Notes: a model not told the origin generated them from the letters alone. A stretch of DNA of 64,000 nt from Skeletonema tropicum (GCA_037178625.1 JAWZXG010000027.1:1-64000), one strand, 5' to 3'. Positions 1 to 11,678 are shown, numbered from the stretch's first letter. Numbers and translations are program-made.

Positions 1-740
1 AGCTCTTCCATCACCATGATCTCCTCCTCCTCTTCCTCCTTCATAGGTAGATACTTAGTCAGAGTATTTCATCTGTCAATGTGGTGATGCTGTACTGAAT
101 GCAGAGGAAGTATTTTGGATTGGACTTCCTGAGCATTGAGTACCACATGGTCGGACATCATCTCTCATCTCTCATGGACAGCTTTTCTGTCAATGTGGTG
201 ATGCGGTACTGAATGCAGAGGAAGTATTTTGGATTGGACTTCTTGAGCATTGAGTACCACATGGTCTGACATCATCTCTCATCTCTCATGGACAGCTTCT
301 CTGTCAATTGCCTGCATTCTAGTTCTGCTCCTCTCTAGAGAGGTAGTTCTTCTCCAGCTGGCGCACAATTTTCCATCAGCATCAGAATGGATGAGAGGTA
401 GGCCACAACAACACATAGGCATAGTGTGGTATGTGAGTGGTAAGTTCTTTTGATGCTCCTCCATTATTTCTTTTGTTCTGTGATATGACTGGAAGCAGTA
501 GCTACAGTTTATGACTTCCATCACCATCTCCTCCTCCTCTTCCTCCTTCATAGGTAGATACTTAGTCAGAGTATTTCATCTGTCAATGTGGTGATGCAGT
601 ACTGAATGCAGAGGAAGTATTTTGGATTGGACTTCCTGAGCATTGAGTACCACATGGTCTGACATCATCTCTCATCTCTCATGGACAGCTTTTCTGTCAA
701 TGTGGTGATGCGGTACTGAATGCAGAGGAAGTATTTTGGA
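1..740. repeat. Nested tandem/duplicated repeat block
   Basis: A unit of about 114 bases starting TGTCAATGTGGTGATG begins at 74 and 188, with a diverged unit at 302, and recurs at 581 and 695. The stretch before it, a run of CTCCTCCTC followed by CTTCATAGGTAGATACTT, also returns, so a block of about 507 bases is itself duplicated. The short open frames in here are not kept between copies and I do not call a gene. The last unit breaks off at about 740, at the stop codon of the neighbouring minus-strand gene, so the repeat may have truncated that gene. Confidence 0.8.
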
Positions 741-1643
741 TTATTTCATTGAGTTGGCTGATTTGTTGTTAAAGTGCCTCTCAACATTGAATTTTCTGTT
801 ACCAAAGATTCCACAATTGAGACAGTAATGAAAGGTCCCACCCAATATTGTGCAATTTTGTGGGAATTCGGCTGCTATCAATGAATTTACTTGCTGTGGT
901 GTGCTTCGCATAAGTTGGTCGTGGAGTTCAATTTGTTTCGCTCTCAGAGATTTTTCAGCTCCTAGTGCATTGGGTTTTGCTGTGTCGCCACCACATCCAT
1001 TCTCCTTCCAATGTTGTCGAATTTGTCGTCGTGATGGAATCCAAAGATTGCTCCCCTTTGTTTGAAGAAGACGGTTGTGTGCACATTGTTCTGCCGTACA
1101 ATACACCCCAAATAAAGTTGTTTCCAAAATGTGCTGTCTCCTTTGATCACTGAGAGCTAACATTTCGCTATCATCGCCTTCATCAAAGTTGTAGTCAATG
1201 TTGTCATCCCCTTGGTTGTTATTTTCATTGTCACCACTATTACTAATATTACTTGCTGCTGCTCGCTGAAAATCGACTCGCTGCGAATCGACTCGCTGCA
1301 CACTTGAATTGTCATGTACCGGTTGATTTTGTTGTGGTTGTGGTTGTGGCGGTGGCGGCTGATTATTATTCATGGCTGCTGCAGTACTATCATTGCCACC
1401 TCCCTGATTGCTATTTTTGTCGTCACCACTAATATTATTATTATTATTCGCTACAGCAGAATCATCAACTCGCTGCCTCTTTGACGGCGATGCAATTAAA
1501 TCGTCGTCCAACGGTTGATGTAGCGGTGGTAGTGGCGGCGGCGGCTGCTGCGGCGGAGGAGGTGGTGGTGGTGGTGGCAGCGGCGGCGGCGGCTGCTCAC
1601 TATTACTCATGGCTGCTGTCGTAATTGATACCGACGCGAGCAA
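741..1643 (-). CDS. Unknown protein with low-complexity N terminus and C2H-type zinc-finger-like end
   Basis: A 300-residue open frame; a second ATG 11 codons in (MSNSEQ) is an equally good start. Residues 18-45 are almost only proline and glutamine. A short basic patch (SPSKRQRV, near residue 53) looks like a nuclear signal, followed by Asn/Ser/Asp-rich linkers to about residue 160. The folded part is the last 140 residues, ending in CLNCGIFGNRKFNVERHF, a Cys-x2-Cys...His arrangement that could bind zinc. I do not recognise the family. The stop codon lies at the junction with the upstream repeat block, so the true C terminus may be lost. A DNA-binding or transposon-derived protein is possible but unproven. 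Confidence 0.55.
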   Translation of the reverse strand: MLASVSITTAAMSNSEQPPPPLPPPPPPPPPQQPPPPLPPLHQPLDDDLIASPSKRQRVDDSAVANNNNNISGDDKNSNQGGGNDSTAAAMNNNQPPPPQPQPQQNQPVHDNSSVQRVDSQRVDFQRAAASNISNSGDNENNNQGDDNIDYNFDEGDDSEMLALSDQRRQHILETTLFGVYCTAEQCAHNRLLQTKGSNLWIPSRRQIRQHWKENGCGGDTAKPNALGAEKSLRAKQIELHDQLMRSTPQQVNSLIAAEFPQNCTILGGTFHYCLNCGIFGNRKFNVERHFNNKSANSMK

Positions 1644-2920
1644 AGTGTTCCGTGGAGAATTATTATTAGGGGGGATACTGATTTACTGGTGGGAGAAGTG
1701 TTCCACAAGTTATTAATTAATTATTTGATTGGGGAGGCGGGGGAGGCGCAGGGGGGGGGGGAGGTATTAATAAATTATTGTGTTGATGTTGCTAGTACTC
1801 TAGTTGGCTATGACGCAGGTCTTCCCCATGTTGAGCACATGCCGCTTGGATTGGATGGTGGTAAGTTGCTGGCAGTGGTGGTGGTTTGCATTACACTTTC
1901 TTTTTGTGAGAAAGCACATAGGGCCCCTCTTTTTTTTGGTTCTCATCATCCCTCGTCGCACCCAAAAAAATCACCTAAGACAATGGCAGCCGCTCCACTC
2001 CCCCCCCCCACTACTGCTTCTGCACACTACATGAACAATTAAAGCGCAGAAAAACAGCACCAATATAACAGCAGCACCATTTCCGACGTGATTCTCGAAG
2101 GATTTGAATAATAATATTGCATGGATTGACTTCTGCAGTAATATTCTGTAGAGTTATTTTGTGCGAATCAAATGCTTCTTTATCCACCAATGTCATGGGT
2201 CGTCCTCGGCGAGTAGCCGGAGTATTTTAACAGTTGGTGGCTTATATTGAAGCTAATAAATAGCGCAAGCGATTTGTAGAGGAATTACTGGGCTAGCGGC
2301 GTCGTCTATGGAGTGGCGGAGCGTCGAATCATGTGTATGGAAATAATACATCTGGAGCGCAGCGATTTGTGTGATAGTAAATAGTAACACTCCAAGGGAG
2401 TAGAAGTTCATAATGGCGGCACTAATATATTAGCAATAACGGTAACTGAATAATAATCAAAGGAATTTAGTAATAATAATAATTCTATGGAGTAACTCAA
2501 TAAATAATAAATGTACCAGATATGTCATGATTTAATTACATGTTATGTTGTAGGGGGAATACCTATGTATATTATTAGTAGCAAAGATTATATTGGGCGG
2601 GGTGGTATTTATTATCATGAGGATTACAGGGATGGTGCCGCTTTTGTTCGGATTTGATGGGGGAGGGGGATTGCGAGGAGCATGGTTTGGGCAAGGGGAT
2701 TGCAAGCAACAACATGTATGAGCGAGCGAGGCTCCTTATATAATATGGAAAATAATATTGTAGTTACAGGAACGATATTTGGCGGATATTAGCGCGATGA
2801 TGTGGCGCAGATACCACCTGAATTTTATACAACGATATCATTAATTTGATGTGCTATGGCAAGTTGTGTCGAATGGTATTTGAGCGGCGCCATGGTGAGT
2901 TGTGTCGAGAGAAGGATGTA
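1644..2920. other. Intergenic, AT-rich with G/C homopolymer runs
   Basis: No convincing gene. It contains G runs near 1750, C runs near 2000, many TAATAATAAT stretches (2380-2520) and a G-rich patch near 2645-2690. The 117-codon plus-strand frame at 1689-2042 is low in complexity and has no recognisable domain. Part of the style (GGGGGA runs, GATGTGGCGC-like words) resembles the region near 42.4 kb, but I could not establish homology. Confidence 0.5.
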
Positions 2921-2925
2921 GGTTG

Positions 2926-3309
2926 TGTCATGGTCAGCTGCATCTGATGGTCTGACGTCACGACTACCGTTAGTGACTCTATCCGGGTTTAGGCGTGACA
3001 CCTCAATTCAGTCATTGACGCGATCATTCCTTTGGATGATCATGCCTTTGATGCCTCTTTTGTTTGGCGGAAGTCCAAGTAGTCGAAGTGTACTGTTGAC
3101 GCTTTGCTCACTTATTCTCTGTCAGTGAAACATCTCTCTAGTTTACATCAAGTTTTAACAATAAATACCTCTTTTCTTGGTGGATCTACTCTTCTATTCA
3201 TCGATAAGTCACTAGCTGACGAGTGGCAACTGTCACCAAAACCGTCCAGTACCGATAGGTCACTGGAGCTGTGGGAAGGAGCATCCACGGCAAGTAGCGA
3301 TCTATCACA
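2926..3309 (+). repeat. 5' LTR of the 2.9-11.9 kb element
   Basis: 384 bases, TG...CA ends, matching 11476-11859 at every position I compared. Flanked on its left by GGTTG. Confidence 0.9.
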
Positions 3310-3693
3310 GGTTATAGTAGCCCAACTACGCTTTCTTGGTGTATAAGGTTGCTATTTCCTCGTCAGCTTTTGGTATCTCTTCGAATGCCCTGAGCTATCT
3401 TCGTTTGCTGCCCATCGCAACAACCCCATCGACTTCTCTCCGTTGTTTGGTCGGCTTGATCACCCGCCTCCTTCGTTGGTAGTCACCCTAAGTTTTCACC
3501 CAGTTAAGTTTTGAACATTCCTCCGAAGTTTGCGTGCTAGCTACACCTCGTTCGGAGTACATTGGCCCCTGAAGGATTCATCATCGTCAAGTTCAGTTGT
3601 GCCGGCTAGATTCCATTGCGTCAAAAGCCACCCGCTAGATTCCATTGTGTCAAAAGCATATAAGTAAGTAGATTCGCCTCTGCACCGTTAACA

Positions 3694-5582
3694 ATGCAGT
3701 CGCCTTTTATGACTCCCTTAGACCCTCCGTTGGCGCCAACTATCGTGAGTGATGTCTCAAGTGTGGAGTCCGTAACTCCTCGAAGTGAGGAGACCACCGC
3801 CCCTCCTCGTACTCAAGCGCCCTTGTCTGTTCAGGCTCCTCGTGATTGGGATGGTGATTTGATGTGGTTTCCAGAGGCTGTCCCTCCCGAAGCCCCTGCT
3901 GGAAATGTTGCCAGCGCGACTAGTCAAGTGGCTAGTTCCTCATCGTGGCTCAATGAAGCCCCTGCTGCTGCTAGAAATGCTAGCAGCCCGACTAGCCCAG
4001 TGGCTAGCACCTCTTCATGGCTCAATGCAGCCCCTGCTGCTGCTAGAAATGCTAGCAGCCTGCCTAGCCCAGTGGCTAGCACACCTTTGTGGCTTAATGA
4101 AGCCCCTGCTGGCTATGTCGCTAGCAGCCCGTCTAGCCCAGCGGCTAGACCACCAATGTGGCTCCGAGACATTATGTCCTCTGTTGCCCCCGCTAGCAGT
4201 GATGCTAGCAACTCAGCCTCTGCTTCGCCTACTACTTTTGATGATGGAGCAGAAGGTTTTGCTGCTCTCCTAGCGAAGATGGAGTCGGATATTAATGATA
4301 CTCCTCTCACCAAGGCTGAGCATACTAAGCTCGTCGACTTGTTTGCTGAATTCAAGCTATCAGCGGTGTGTGGGTCTGCAACTCGTGTTTCTGTGGATCC
4401 TCCGGAAGATCATGGTGTTGTTTCTACGGATGAACCTCCTCGTATTTCTGAAGAAGTGCCTACTCGTGTCTCTGTGGATCCTCCGGAAGATCAGGGTGTT
4501 GCTTCTGTGGCTGTGCCTGCTCGTGTTTCATTGGATCCTCCGGATGATCAGGATGGTGTTTCTGCGGCTGCACCTACTGCTGTACCGTCTATTGTGTCTG
4601 GTTCTGTATCTGTCGGCACGACTTTTGATTATGAAGCCCCGATTTCTGCTCTCAAGGCATGTCAGGATCTACGTTGCATCGATGTCTCGTCTATTTCTCC
4701 GCCTGTCGATTCAGGAGGAGGAGGAGGAGAATGTAGTGCTGCTGCACAAGTTCCTCCGTCATCGCCAGCGTTTATCGATATTCCGTCTGGTGCTGTTGTC
4801 CATTCGCAGTTTGTAAGATGTGATGTGGACAACTCAGTTCGAGTTTCAATGTCTGGGACCGAACAAAATCAACTTGACCATGTTGGTTTTCGTGTTGAGA
4901 ATGTCGCTCCAGTTATTTGCGGTGTTACACAACATGAAGAACCTATTCAAGTCTCTGCTATCAAGTGGGGAGCTCTGCAAGAGTTTGTAGGCTCCGTCTT
5001 TCATGTGGGAAGGGATATGCTTCCGCGCTTCAGTACAACTTCAGGTCTTAAAGTTACTGTCTCTACCCACTCCAACCTCGGGTTTCTATCAAGGATAATC
5101 CTTTTTGGTAGTATGCTCTCCGTAGACCCGATCAATCCTGGATTACAACATCTACTTCTATCAATGTTGTACCGTCTGTTCATCTTCTTGAACAACCCGT
5201 TTCAATCGTTGTGGTCTCTCTTCGGTTTCGGTTTGATCATTCTCAGCATCCTTCGAGCTTTTACCATATCATTTTCAACTCTCTACCAAGTTCTACAACG
5301 CAAGAAACACACCTATCAGCTCTTCCTAGTTGTTGCCATCCTTCTGATCTACCTTTACATGGACCATCTCCATTATGCTCTTTACGCAGAATCAGTTTTG
5401 GTCTTCCTGCTCTCCGTCATCTCGGCTATGCCGAATGCCTCCGATATGAATGTGATTTTCAACTTCAATGGCGTCTCTTCAACTTCAATGGGCCCCGCGG
5501 TCCAGAAGAAAAATGTGATCTCCCATCGTAAATCTCGCAAGCATAGTTTCAGAAGGAGCTCATTATCATCATTATCATTCTA
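3694..5582 (+). CDS. 5' part of the long LTR-element polyprotein ORF, interrupted by HLE1
   Basis: Opens with ATG at 3694, after the 5' LTR and a 384-base leader. Residues 60-165 contain four imperfect repeats of a Pro/Ala/Ser-rich unit ending in W-L (SSWLNEAPAAARNASS type). Residues 230-290 contain three repeats of a V-S-V/L-D-P-P-E/D-D unit. A hydrophobic, probably membrane-spanning stretch lies around residues 490-570. The frame runs into the HLE1 left end at 5583 and would stop inside it at 5721. Removing the HLE1 rejoins it in frame with 10241-11678. I recognise no gag zinc knuckle. It could be a highly diverged gag or an unrelated passenger ORF. Confidence 0.5.
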
Positions 5583-5740
5583 TAAACAGGGGCGCGCAGA
5601 ATGGTGCGATAGTGGTGGCGTGCAGCGGTGTATGTGGCGGGTTCAGCGCGGGCCCTCGGGGCCTGTAAAGTATTGTGTCGTCATCTTGCTGTTGGCCATT
5701 TGCTGTGTGGCTTGTCAGTAGTCTTTATACAACGGAATTC

Positions 5741-5861
5741 GGCTATAAAGTTGCTCTGCAATGACGTTGGCCTTAATTGGTATAATTGTGCTGTGCACAA
5801 TTTTACCAATTAGTCTCTTTACAATAGAATACGGCTATAAAGTTGCTCTGCAATGACGTTG
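5741..5861 (+). promoter_or_regulatory. Paired subterminal iterons of HLE1 left end
   Basis: The sequence GGCTATAAAGTTGCTCTGCA, followed by ATGACGTTG, occurs twice, at 5741 and 5833, 92 bases apart. The same pair is in the other left-end-bearing HLE1 copies. HLE2 has its own pair at 13053 and 13156 (CTATAAAGTTGCTCTGCAATG core). Two direct copies next to a rolling-circle element terminus suggest Rep-protein binding sites; that function is inferred. Confidence 0.5.
5777..5809. repeat. 33-base palindrome, HLE1 hairpin type
   Basis: Starts TTGGTATAATTGTG and ends with the near-perfect inverse CACAATTTTACCAA around a CTGTG centre. Related copies lie at 5961-5995, 7864-7891 and 9716-9744 in this element, and in introns and spacers of the 12.2-kb copy. 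Confidence 0.8.
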
Positions 5862-6465
5862 TCTTTAATTGTGTTAGAATTGTGAAAATCATCTATCTGT
5901 CCATCGGCACTAGTATTTGTGTAGGGATGTGAGAGAAGATTGCAGTGCGCCTGATCAAATTATATATAATTGTGCTGTGCACACTTATACCAATTAGTAC
6001 ATTGTCCGGCAGTCATTCGTCGTCTCAACTGTTTGTTGTCGGATCAGCTGTTTAGTTGCGCTTAGTGTTCACTGTTGTGCATCTCTTTCACTTTCAACTC
6101 ATCCACTCGATTCTATCGTTTCAGTGCGAGTTTTTTATTGTTGGTGCCGGCATGTTATAGTTCACCTCTGTATGCGAGATCTGTGCGAGATCTGTGCGGC
6201 CGGATTCGTTGGGTGCGGTGCTTTGCTCTGAATTACTTCCGGAACTTCAACTTGAAGTGTTGGGATTTTCCCCCCTCCTATCCCCGCTGAAATGCCCATT
6301 TTGATTGTCATTTAGATGCTATATCTTATGATTTAGATCAAAAATCGCTTGATTTGTGCTAAAAAGGACTTTTCCAGGCTAATTAAGTCAGATTGTCGAT
6401 GAGCTTCTTCGTTCTTTCCGGTGTGCATCCCCGTCACCCTCTATTTTCTTAATTTTTTCTCTGAG

Positions 6466-6863
6466 TGACGTGGTAAACTTCGTTACTTAAGGAATTAGTA
6501 CACTTGATTCCAATCGTCTTACGTCACAAAGTACCAGAAGTCAGGTGTTGGCAAAATCCAATGAACAAAAAAGTATTTAAGTTCATGCAGCAAGTACTCA
6601 GGTCGACATTGGCTCAATTACATTATCTGCCGAGTCGTCTATTGACGCAAGTCTAAATAGACGCCGACGTTGGTTGCCGACGTGTTTGCATTTGAATAAC
6701 TGCCGATCTTTGGCCACGTACTGATCAATACGTCAGTTCTTAACTCCACGTCGACGTCTTGTGTTGAGCTGAATCTTTTTGTCGACGTGTTGTCGATGTG
6801 TTGAACCACAAGATCTTGTGTTGCCGACGTAGCTTACGAAGGAACTCGTTTACTTCATGACGT
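6466..6863 (+). promoter_or_regulatory. ACGT-core cluster upstream of ORF1 (putative bZIP-type promoter)
   Basis: About eleven ACGT cores occur in 400 bases, including TGACGTGG at 6466 and 6858, TACGTCA near 6520 and 6730, and repeated GCCGACGT and GTCGACGT words. It is carried by the other complete copies (near 22.0-22.4 kb, 33.8-34.2 kb inverted, 47.1-47.5 kb). ACGT and especially TGACGT are bZIP sites, and algal aureochromes bind TGACGT; use of these sites here is inference. Confidence 0.45.
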
Positions 6864-7022
6864 GGTTGGTTATTGATTGCATTGTTCTCTGCTGATTATT
6901 GCGCTGGTGCGTTGGCGGCGGTTATGTAGGCAGTTTGTACGTTGTCGAGCCGTTCAACAGCTCTCATAAATTATGCATTGCATCATTTACATCATCACAT
7001 TTCTACATTGTCCGAATAAATA

Positions 7023-8086
7023 ATGAAGTTTGGCAACACAAATCCAGTTATATCCACCGTTGGTAGTAATGGTAAGGGCTTCCGTGCCGTGCGGAATCGG
7101 AGCAATGTCGATGCACGTCTTACTTCGTCAGGGGTCAAGACTGCCGCTAAACCGTCGGCTCCTGTCATTGCATTGAGCGTAACAGACATCAATTGGCGTT
7201 TGGTGCGTACCGACGATCGTATCTTCTTGCTGCTAGCGTCTGTTGCATTAGGCGATGGGTTTGACGTTGCCAAGTTGGAGAAGGAACAACTGCTCTTTTC
7301 TGCTCTTTCCGTCTTTGAAGTCGGGTCAATCAAGTACATCCTGAATGAACTGTCTGAACATTACCCGAATGTCCCAGTTGGTAAGACTGATTCTACTGAC
7401 AAAGATGATCTGGTGTCTGCAGCGGTCAACTTCTTAATGTTTGCCGCTATTGCTCAGAAAGGAGGTACAAGCCAAGCGCCGTACACTTCAAATTGTGAGC
7501 ATTTTTGGTAAGAGAGAAGGTTAACCTTCGTGTGGTTCAATGATTTTGGTATTTTTGTTCATTGTACCGTTTTACAAATTCTGTCTTTCCTTTTTACTTA
7601 CAAGTTTTTTTTTCAACCTTCAACTTCACACCAGTGATGAGAACGGGAAACTTGTACTTGAAGACAAAACTCATTCGGGCTCCCGTGATCAACCTGTTCA
7701 AGATGATGATGAACCGGATTTGTCCGAGAAAGGTGCTGTCACGAAAAAGTCTAAACCGGTACCTGTCGGAGAGAAGGCCTCTCCTGATTCAACTATCATG
7801 TGAGTTTATTTTGTGTGCATGTGCACTGCCGCACTAAGTATCGCTTGCTTATTGAATCATTTTAGTATAATCGATCACTGAACAATTTTACCTAATAAAC
7901 AAATGCAACTGCCTTCTACATAGCGAGAATGAGTGGGTTGATTACACCCATTCAGATCTCTCGGATGGATGGAAAAGGAAGAGTATCAAGCGTAAGGGCG
8001 GCAAATCCCGCGGAACTATTTACCACCATTACCTCTCCCCTGACAACAAAGTTTTCAAGAGTTTGAAGAAATGTGCAATAAACTGA
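7023..8086 (+). CDS. HLE1 ORF1, three exons, SAP-like and MBD-like regions (truncated at its end)
   Basis: Exons 7023-7507, 7635-7799 and 7924-8086, joined by GTAAGA...CCAG and GTGAGT...ATAG introns that keep the frame. Exon 1 (162 codons with the intron read-through) ends in a region, FEVGSIKYILNELSEHYP, shaped like a SAP/LEM-type helix pair. Exon 2 is acidic and then lysine-rich. Exon 3 has GWKRKSIKRKGGKSRGTIYH, then SPDNKVFKSLKK, the pattern of a methyl-CpG-binding (MBD) domain: GWKR, basic loop, Y..SP..K.F.S. The frame stops at 8086, just past the deletion junction, so the C terminus is lost. Exon 1 is preserved in all complete HLE1 copies, so it is probably under selection or very recently spread. 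A role in target choice or replication is speculative. Confidence 0.6.
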
Positions 8087-9717
8087 AAGAGCTGCTCGTA
8101 CTGATGGTCGATGAAAGAAGCATGTTGGGCTCACACGTAACATTCGGTGCAGAGGAGCATGTGAGAGATTGCGCATTTAATGGGCACAATAAACGGGAGA
8201 GGTGGGGCGGTGTCCCGGTTGTGTTGTTCTTCGGTGACGACTACCAGCTGCCACCGTCCAACAAGGGGGGAGCAATAAACGGCTACCACGAATACCACAA
8301 CAACGATAGGCCAAAAACAATGACAGGAAAGAGTAAAAACAATCAAATATGCGATTACGAGGGTAGCAAAATCTTGACTGAGATGATGACGGATGTGGTC
8401 TTCATGTTGACGAAGAATTTTAGAGCAAAAGACAAGGAGGATAGCGATCTCATGAACAGGATGAGAGTGGGGAACCAGACTGATGAGGATGCAAAGCGCC
8501 TGATCAAACTACACATAGACGAACTCGGAAAATATCATCCAAAACTGAGGGAAGAGGTAGAAAATGACCCAAAGACGTTGTGGGTATACGCGAAACGGGA
8601 CGATATGTCCCAGAAAAATGTAGACATGCTGATCAAAACACACGAACGACTGAAAGTACCAATAGCTAGGCTCAGGTGTCAATTCAGCAGCAGGATGGCG
8701 GGCAATAACACAGCATACCAGTCGCACTTTTACGGCAGGAGGCTATTCTACACCTTTGATGTGTGCGTAGGTGCACATGTTTGCTTGGAGTCAGCCAACA
8801 TCGATCCCAACTCAGGATTGTACGTCTCAGCTATTGGGGTAGTAGTCGAGATCGTTTACGATAAGGATCGCTCCGTTGGACCAAACGGTAAAGGTGAGGT
8901 TAGCCTACCGAAGTACATTGTTGTGGATTTCCCTACATACAAACCACCACCAGGCGAGGACCCATGGGACAAGAACAACCCAACGGTGAGTAAAAGTTGA
9001 CACACGAAAGACACAAGACAATTGCCACTCTCTGCGAAAACACTACTAACTCATTTCATACTGATACAAATGCATCCTACCCCAACTTATTGCGCACAGC
9101 ACGTGCCAATCCCACCCTACGAGCAGATTTGCAACAGAGGATGCTGCACCGCATTATTCATGCCATTGCAAATTGCCTACGCCATCACCATCCACCGCTG
9201 TCAAGGACTCGAAGCTGGATTCGACAAAGGAGACCGCTGGAACCGCATGATAATAGATCCAGCAGATGAGTTGTGGGAGATTAGCAAGTTTCTTGGAACA
9301 ATGTACGTGGACGTGGCTACCAGCAGAGGCAAAACACTTGGCTCCAAAGATCAAGCATACCCGTCGGACAGTGCCATATACTGGACCGGAAGCAACATTT
9401 CAACGAACCGATTAAAAAATTGCAAGAGAAAGCAAAATGGCCAGTTCTGCGAATCGTACAAGAAGCGAGCAAATTGGGTGAAATACTTGGAGGGGAAGGC
9501 AGAAGAGTCGAAGACAAGGTATAGCAAGAGAAAGTTGGAAGAAATCACAGAAACATCGTACGCAGCAGCAATCAAGGGCAATTTCATCAAAGACAGGACA
9601 GACCTGACAACCAGGATTACCAACATCATAACCAACCCGAACAAGAAGTGGAAAGAAGCGAAGAAGGATCATGAAATCCCAAGTGATTACTTCGCAGGAT
9701 CTTCATCTGGTGATTAG
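8071..9717 (+). pseudogene. HLE1 helicase C-terminal half, N terminus deleted
   Basis: Starts abruptly at the codons MCNKLKELLV of the PIF1-type helicase, just after Walker A in the full copy, so it has Walker B (VDERS), the QLPP motif and the C-terminal motif TIHRCQGLE but no ATP-binding loop. The intron 8986-9099 (GTGAGT...CACAG) is retained. A 6-base duplication (GTGGAC repeated near 9307) separates it from the 12.2-kb copy. It cannot act as a helicase alone. The same 3' part is kept in the other HLE1 derivatives, possibly because the DNA near the right end is needed in cis. Confidence 0.8.
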
Positions 9718-10240
9718 TAAAATTGATCACTGCACAGTTTTACAAAACAGACACTTTCTCAACACAAAGAATACAACAACTCAATTAAGCGTCTGCATCT
9801 GGTGATCAGTAAAACATCTGCAAGCGCACGATTCGATATATCAAGCACAGTTTTACAAAAAGACATTTTCTCGTGACGAAGAAAGACAAAAACTAAATCG
9901 ACTAACGCCCGTGTAAAACCTGTATTTCTTTCTCGTACAGACCGATTTAGATGCTCAAAAAGCGCATCTAGTACAGTCAATTTCTCGCTTTCAACAGGTA
10001 CTTCTTGCTTTCTACATAGGAACACATACAGATCCTACGCCGGTAGTCTCTACCGAGGACTCTACGTGTCCCTAAAGTAAACCTTCTCACTAAAAAACAC
10101 ATGTACTGATTCCTACCTATAACTCTGTAGAATAATGGGGGTGAAAAATAATGAATTTTCCCACCTGTAATAGAAGGGCACCTGCGGCCCCCTATTACGC
10201 TGCTCTGCACTCCATGAACGGGGGCCCCGAGGGCCGACTA

Positions 10241-11678
10241 CGTTTATCATCGCCCAGGCTCTCGTCCTCGACGTAAGCCACCCCATTTCAGTCATCTGGT
10301 TCTTCTTCCATCTGGTTCGGATCCTCCCTTCACCGTACATTCTCATGTTGACGACTTCATTCTACAATGTGATACTTCATCAGAAGGAGCTTCGTGTTTC
10401 GCATCAGGAGGAGAAAGCATTCAGTCTATCAACTACAGCTGGACTCGGCGTCTTCGCTCTCGAGATAAATACTTCGAATTTTCCAAGTCCAAGCTCTATC
10501 GTCTTATCCTATTCGTCAATGTCTCTTGGGTCTCTGTGAAGTATTTCGGTTTGGGTCTCTTCTGCATGATAGCAGTCGGGTTCATCGTATCTGGTATTCA
10601 AGGTTCAACTTCAACTGAAACTGGTACTCCTAAGCAAAGTTCATGTCATCATTACCATCGTCGGGAAGATATGAAAGCATTCTCTTCCAAGGCTTCTGAT
10701 GGACACTTTACTCAGCCAGCTGACATTGATGCGTCTCTTCCATCCAAAGTAGTTTGTCCGTATCCAACTGTTGAGTCTCGTCAAATTTGTCCTCGTGACA
10801 AGGTTCTCTTCGGTCTCTTTGATGACCAGTCCTCGTCAAGTTCCATTTGGTCGCCGACAAGTTTTCTTCAAGACTCAGTTCAATCCTCCCTTTTGCCTCG
10901 TCTTCAACGAAGCAACTTTTTCGGTTCAGTTATGTCCGTCGACGTAGTCAAGATTTTTGACTCTCGTTTTGGCTCTCGTATCAAGAAGAAGCACCGACTT
11001 GTTCCTATGACGCACTCGTATCTCCTTGATTGCAAAATTGCAAAGTTCTTTGTCGATCATGGTCTAAAGCAATCCAAATGTGATCCGTGCGTGTTCGCAA
11101 GTGCCAAGGTCGTTGCCCTACTCTTCAATGGTGGCTCAATCTTCTTCAGCGAATCTGACGAAGATATTCAAGACATCTTGCATCTTCAAGAAGATCTTTT
11201 CGAAGCGCAAGTTATCTACTCCAAATCAATTCCTTCCATAACTCAAGTCCAAGATACTGGAATCTCGTCTCCAGAAGGAGCATCATATCTTAACAGAATC
11301 TTTGGAGCTTGTGTTCTTTCAGTTCATCGCATCAGCCCAGATCTTAAGGCCATTGCTGATGAATGTCTTTGGTTCGTGGTTTTCCTCGCATCAAGTCTCT
11401 CAGATACTGCTATCTTTCAGTACATTCGTAAGAAGTCAATAGTTCTTTCAAGCTACTTGACTGTCCGAGAAGGAGTGTCATGGTCAGCTGCATCTGATGG
11501 TCTGACGTCACGACTACCGTTAGTGACTCTATCCGGGTTTAGGCGTGACACCTCAATTCAGTCATTGACGCGATCATTCCTTTGGATGATCATGCCTTTG
11601 ATGCCTCTTTTGTTTGGCGGAAGTCCAAGTAGTCGAAGTGTACTGTTGACGCTTTGCTCACTTATTCTCTGTCAGTGA
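10241..11678 (+). CDS. 3' part of the long LTR-element ORF
   Basis: Open from the HLE1 right end through to a stop inside the 3' LTR, in a frame that continues from 5582 once the HLE1 is removed. Basic and Ser-rich at first, then a hydrophobic stretch (FCMIAVGFIVSGI, near 10560-10600), then the weakly copia-RT-like segment near 11040-11200. The last 68 codons are LTR sequence. Whole ORF, both parts, would be about 1,100 codons. Product unknown; the absence of stops over so long a stretch argues it was translated until recently. Confidence 0.45.

Larger units (their letters stand above)
5583..10237 (+). mobile_element. HLE1 copy 1, Helitron-like deletion derivative (4.65 kb)
   Basis: Begins TAAACAGGGGCGCGCAG and ends GGGGCCCCGAGGGCCGA, the two ends shared by every HLE1 copy. 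The 13-base GGCCCTCGGGGCC is at 5651-5663, 68 bases inside the left end. Its inverse is at 10223-10235, 2 bases from the right end. Compared with the 12.2-kb copy it lacks the cargo block (junction near 6170) and everything between the MBD-like exon and the middle of the helicase (junction near 8064). It interrupts a host ORF so cleanly that excision restores the reading frame, which fixes the boundaries to within three bases. Confidence 0.85.

Noticed and set aside
4295..4816. 173-codon Leu-rich frame
   Set aside because: Offset frame of the D-P-P repeat part of the LTR-element ORF; its regularity comes from that repeat.
9351..10025. Minus-strand frames of 66-97 codons repeated in all HLE1 copies
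   Set aside because: Antisense to the helicase tail or in the 3' non-coding region; copies are too recent for conservation to mean coding.
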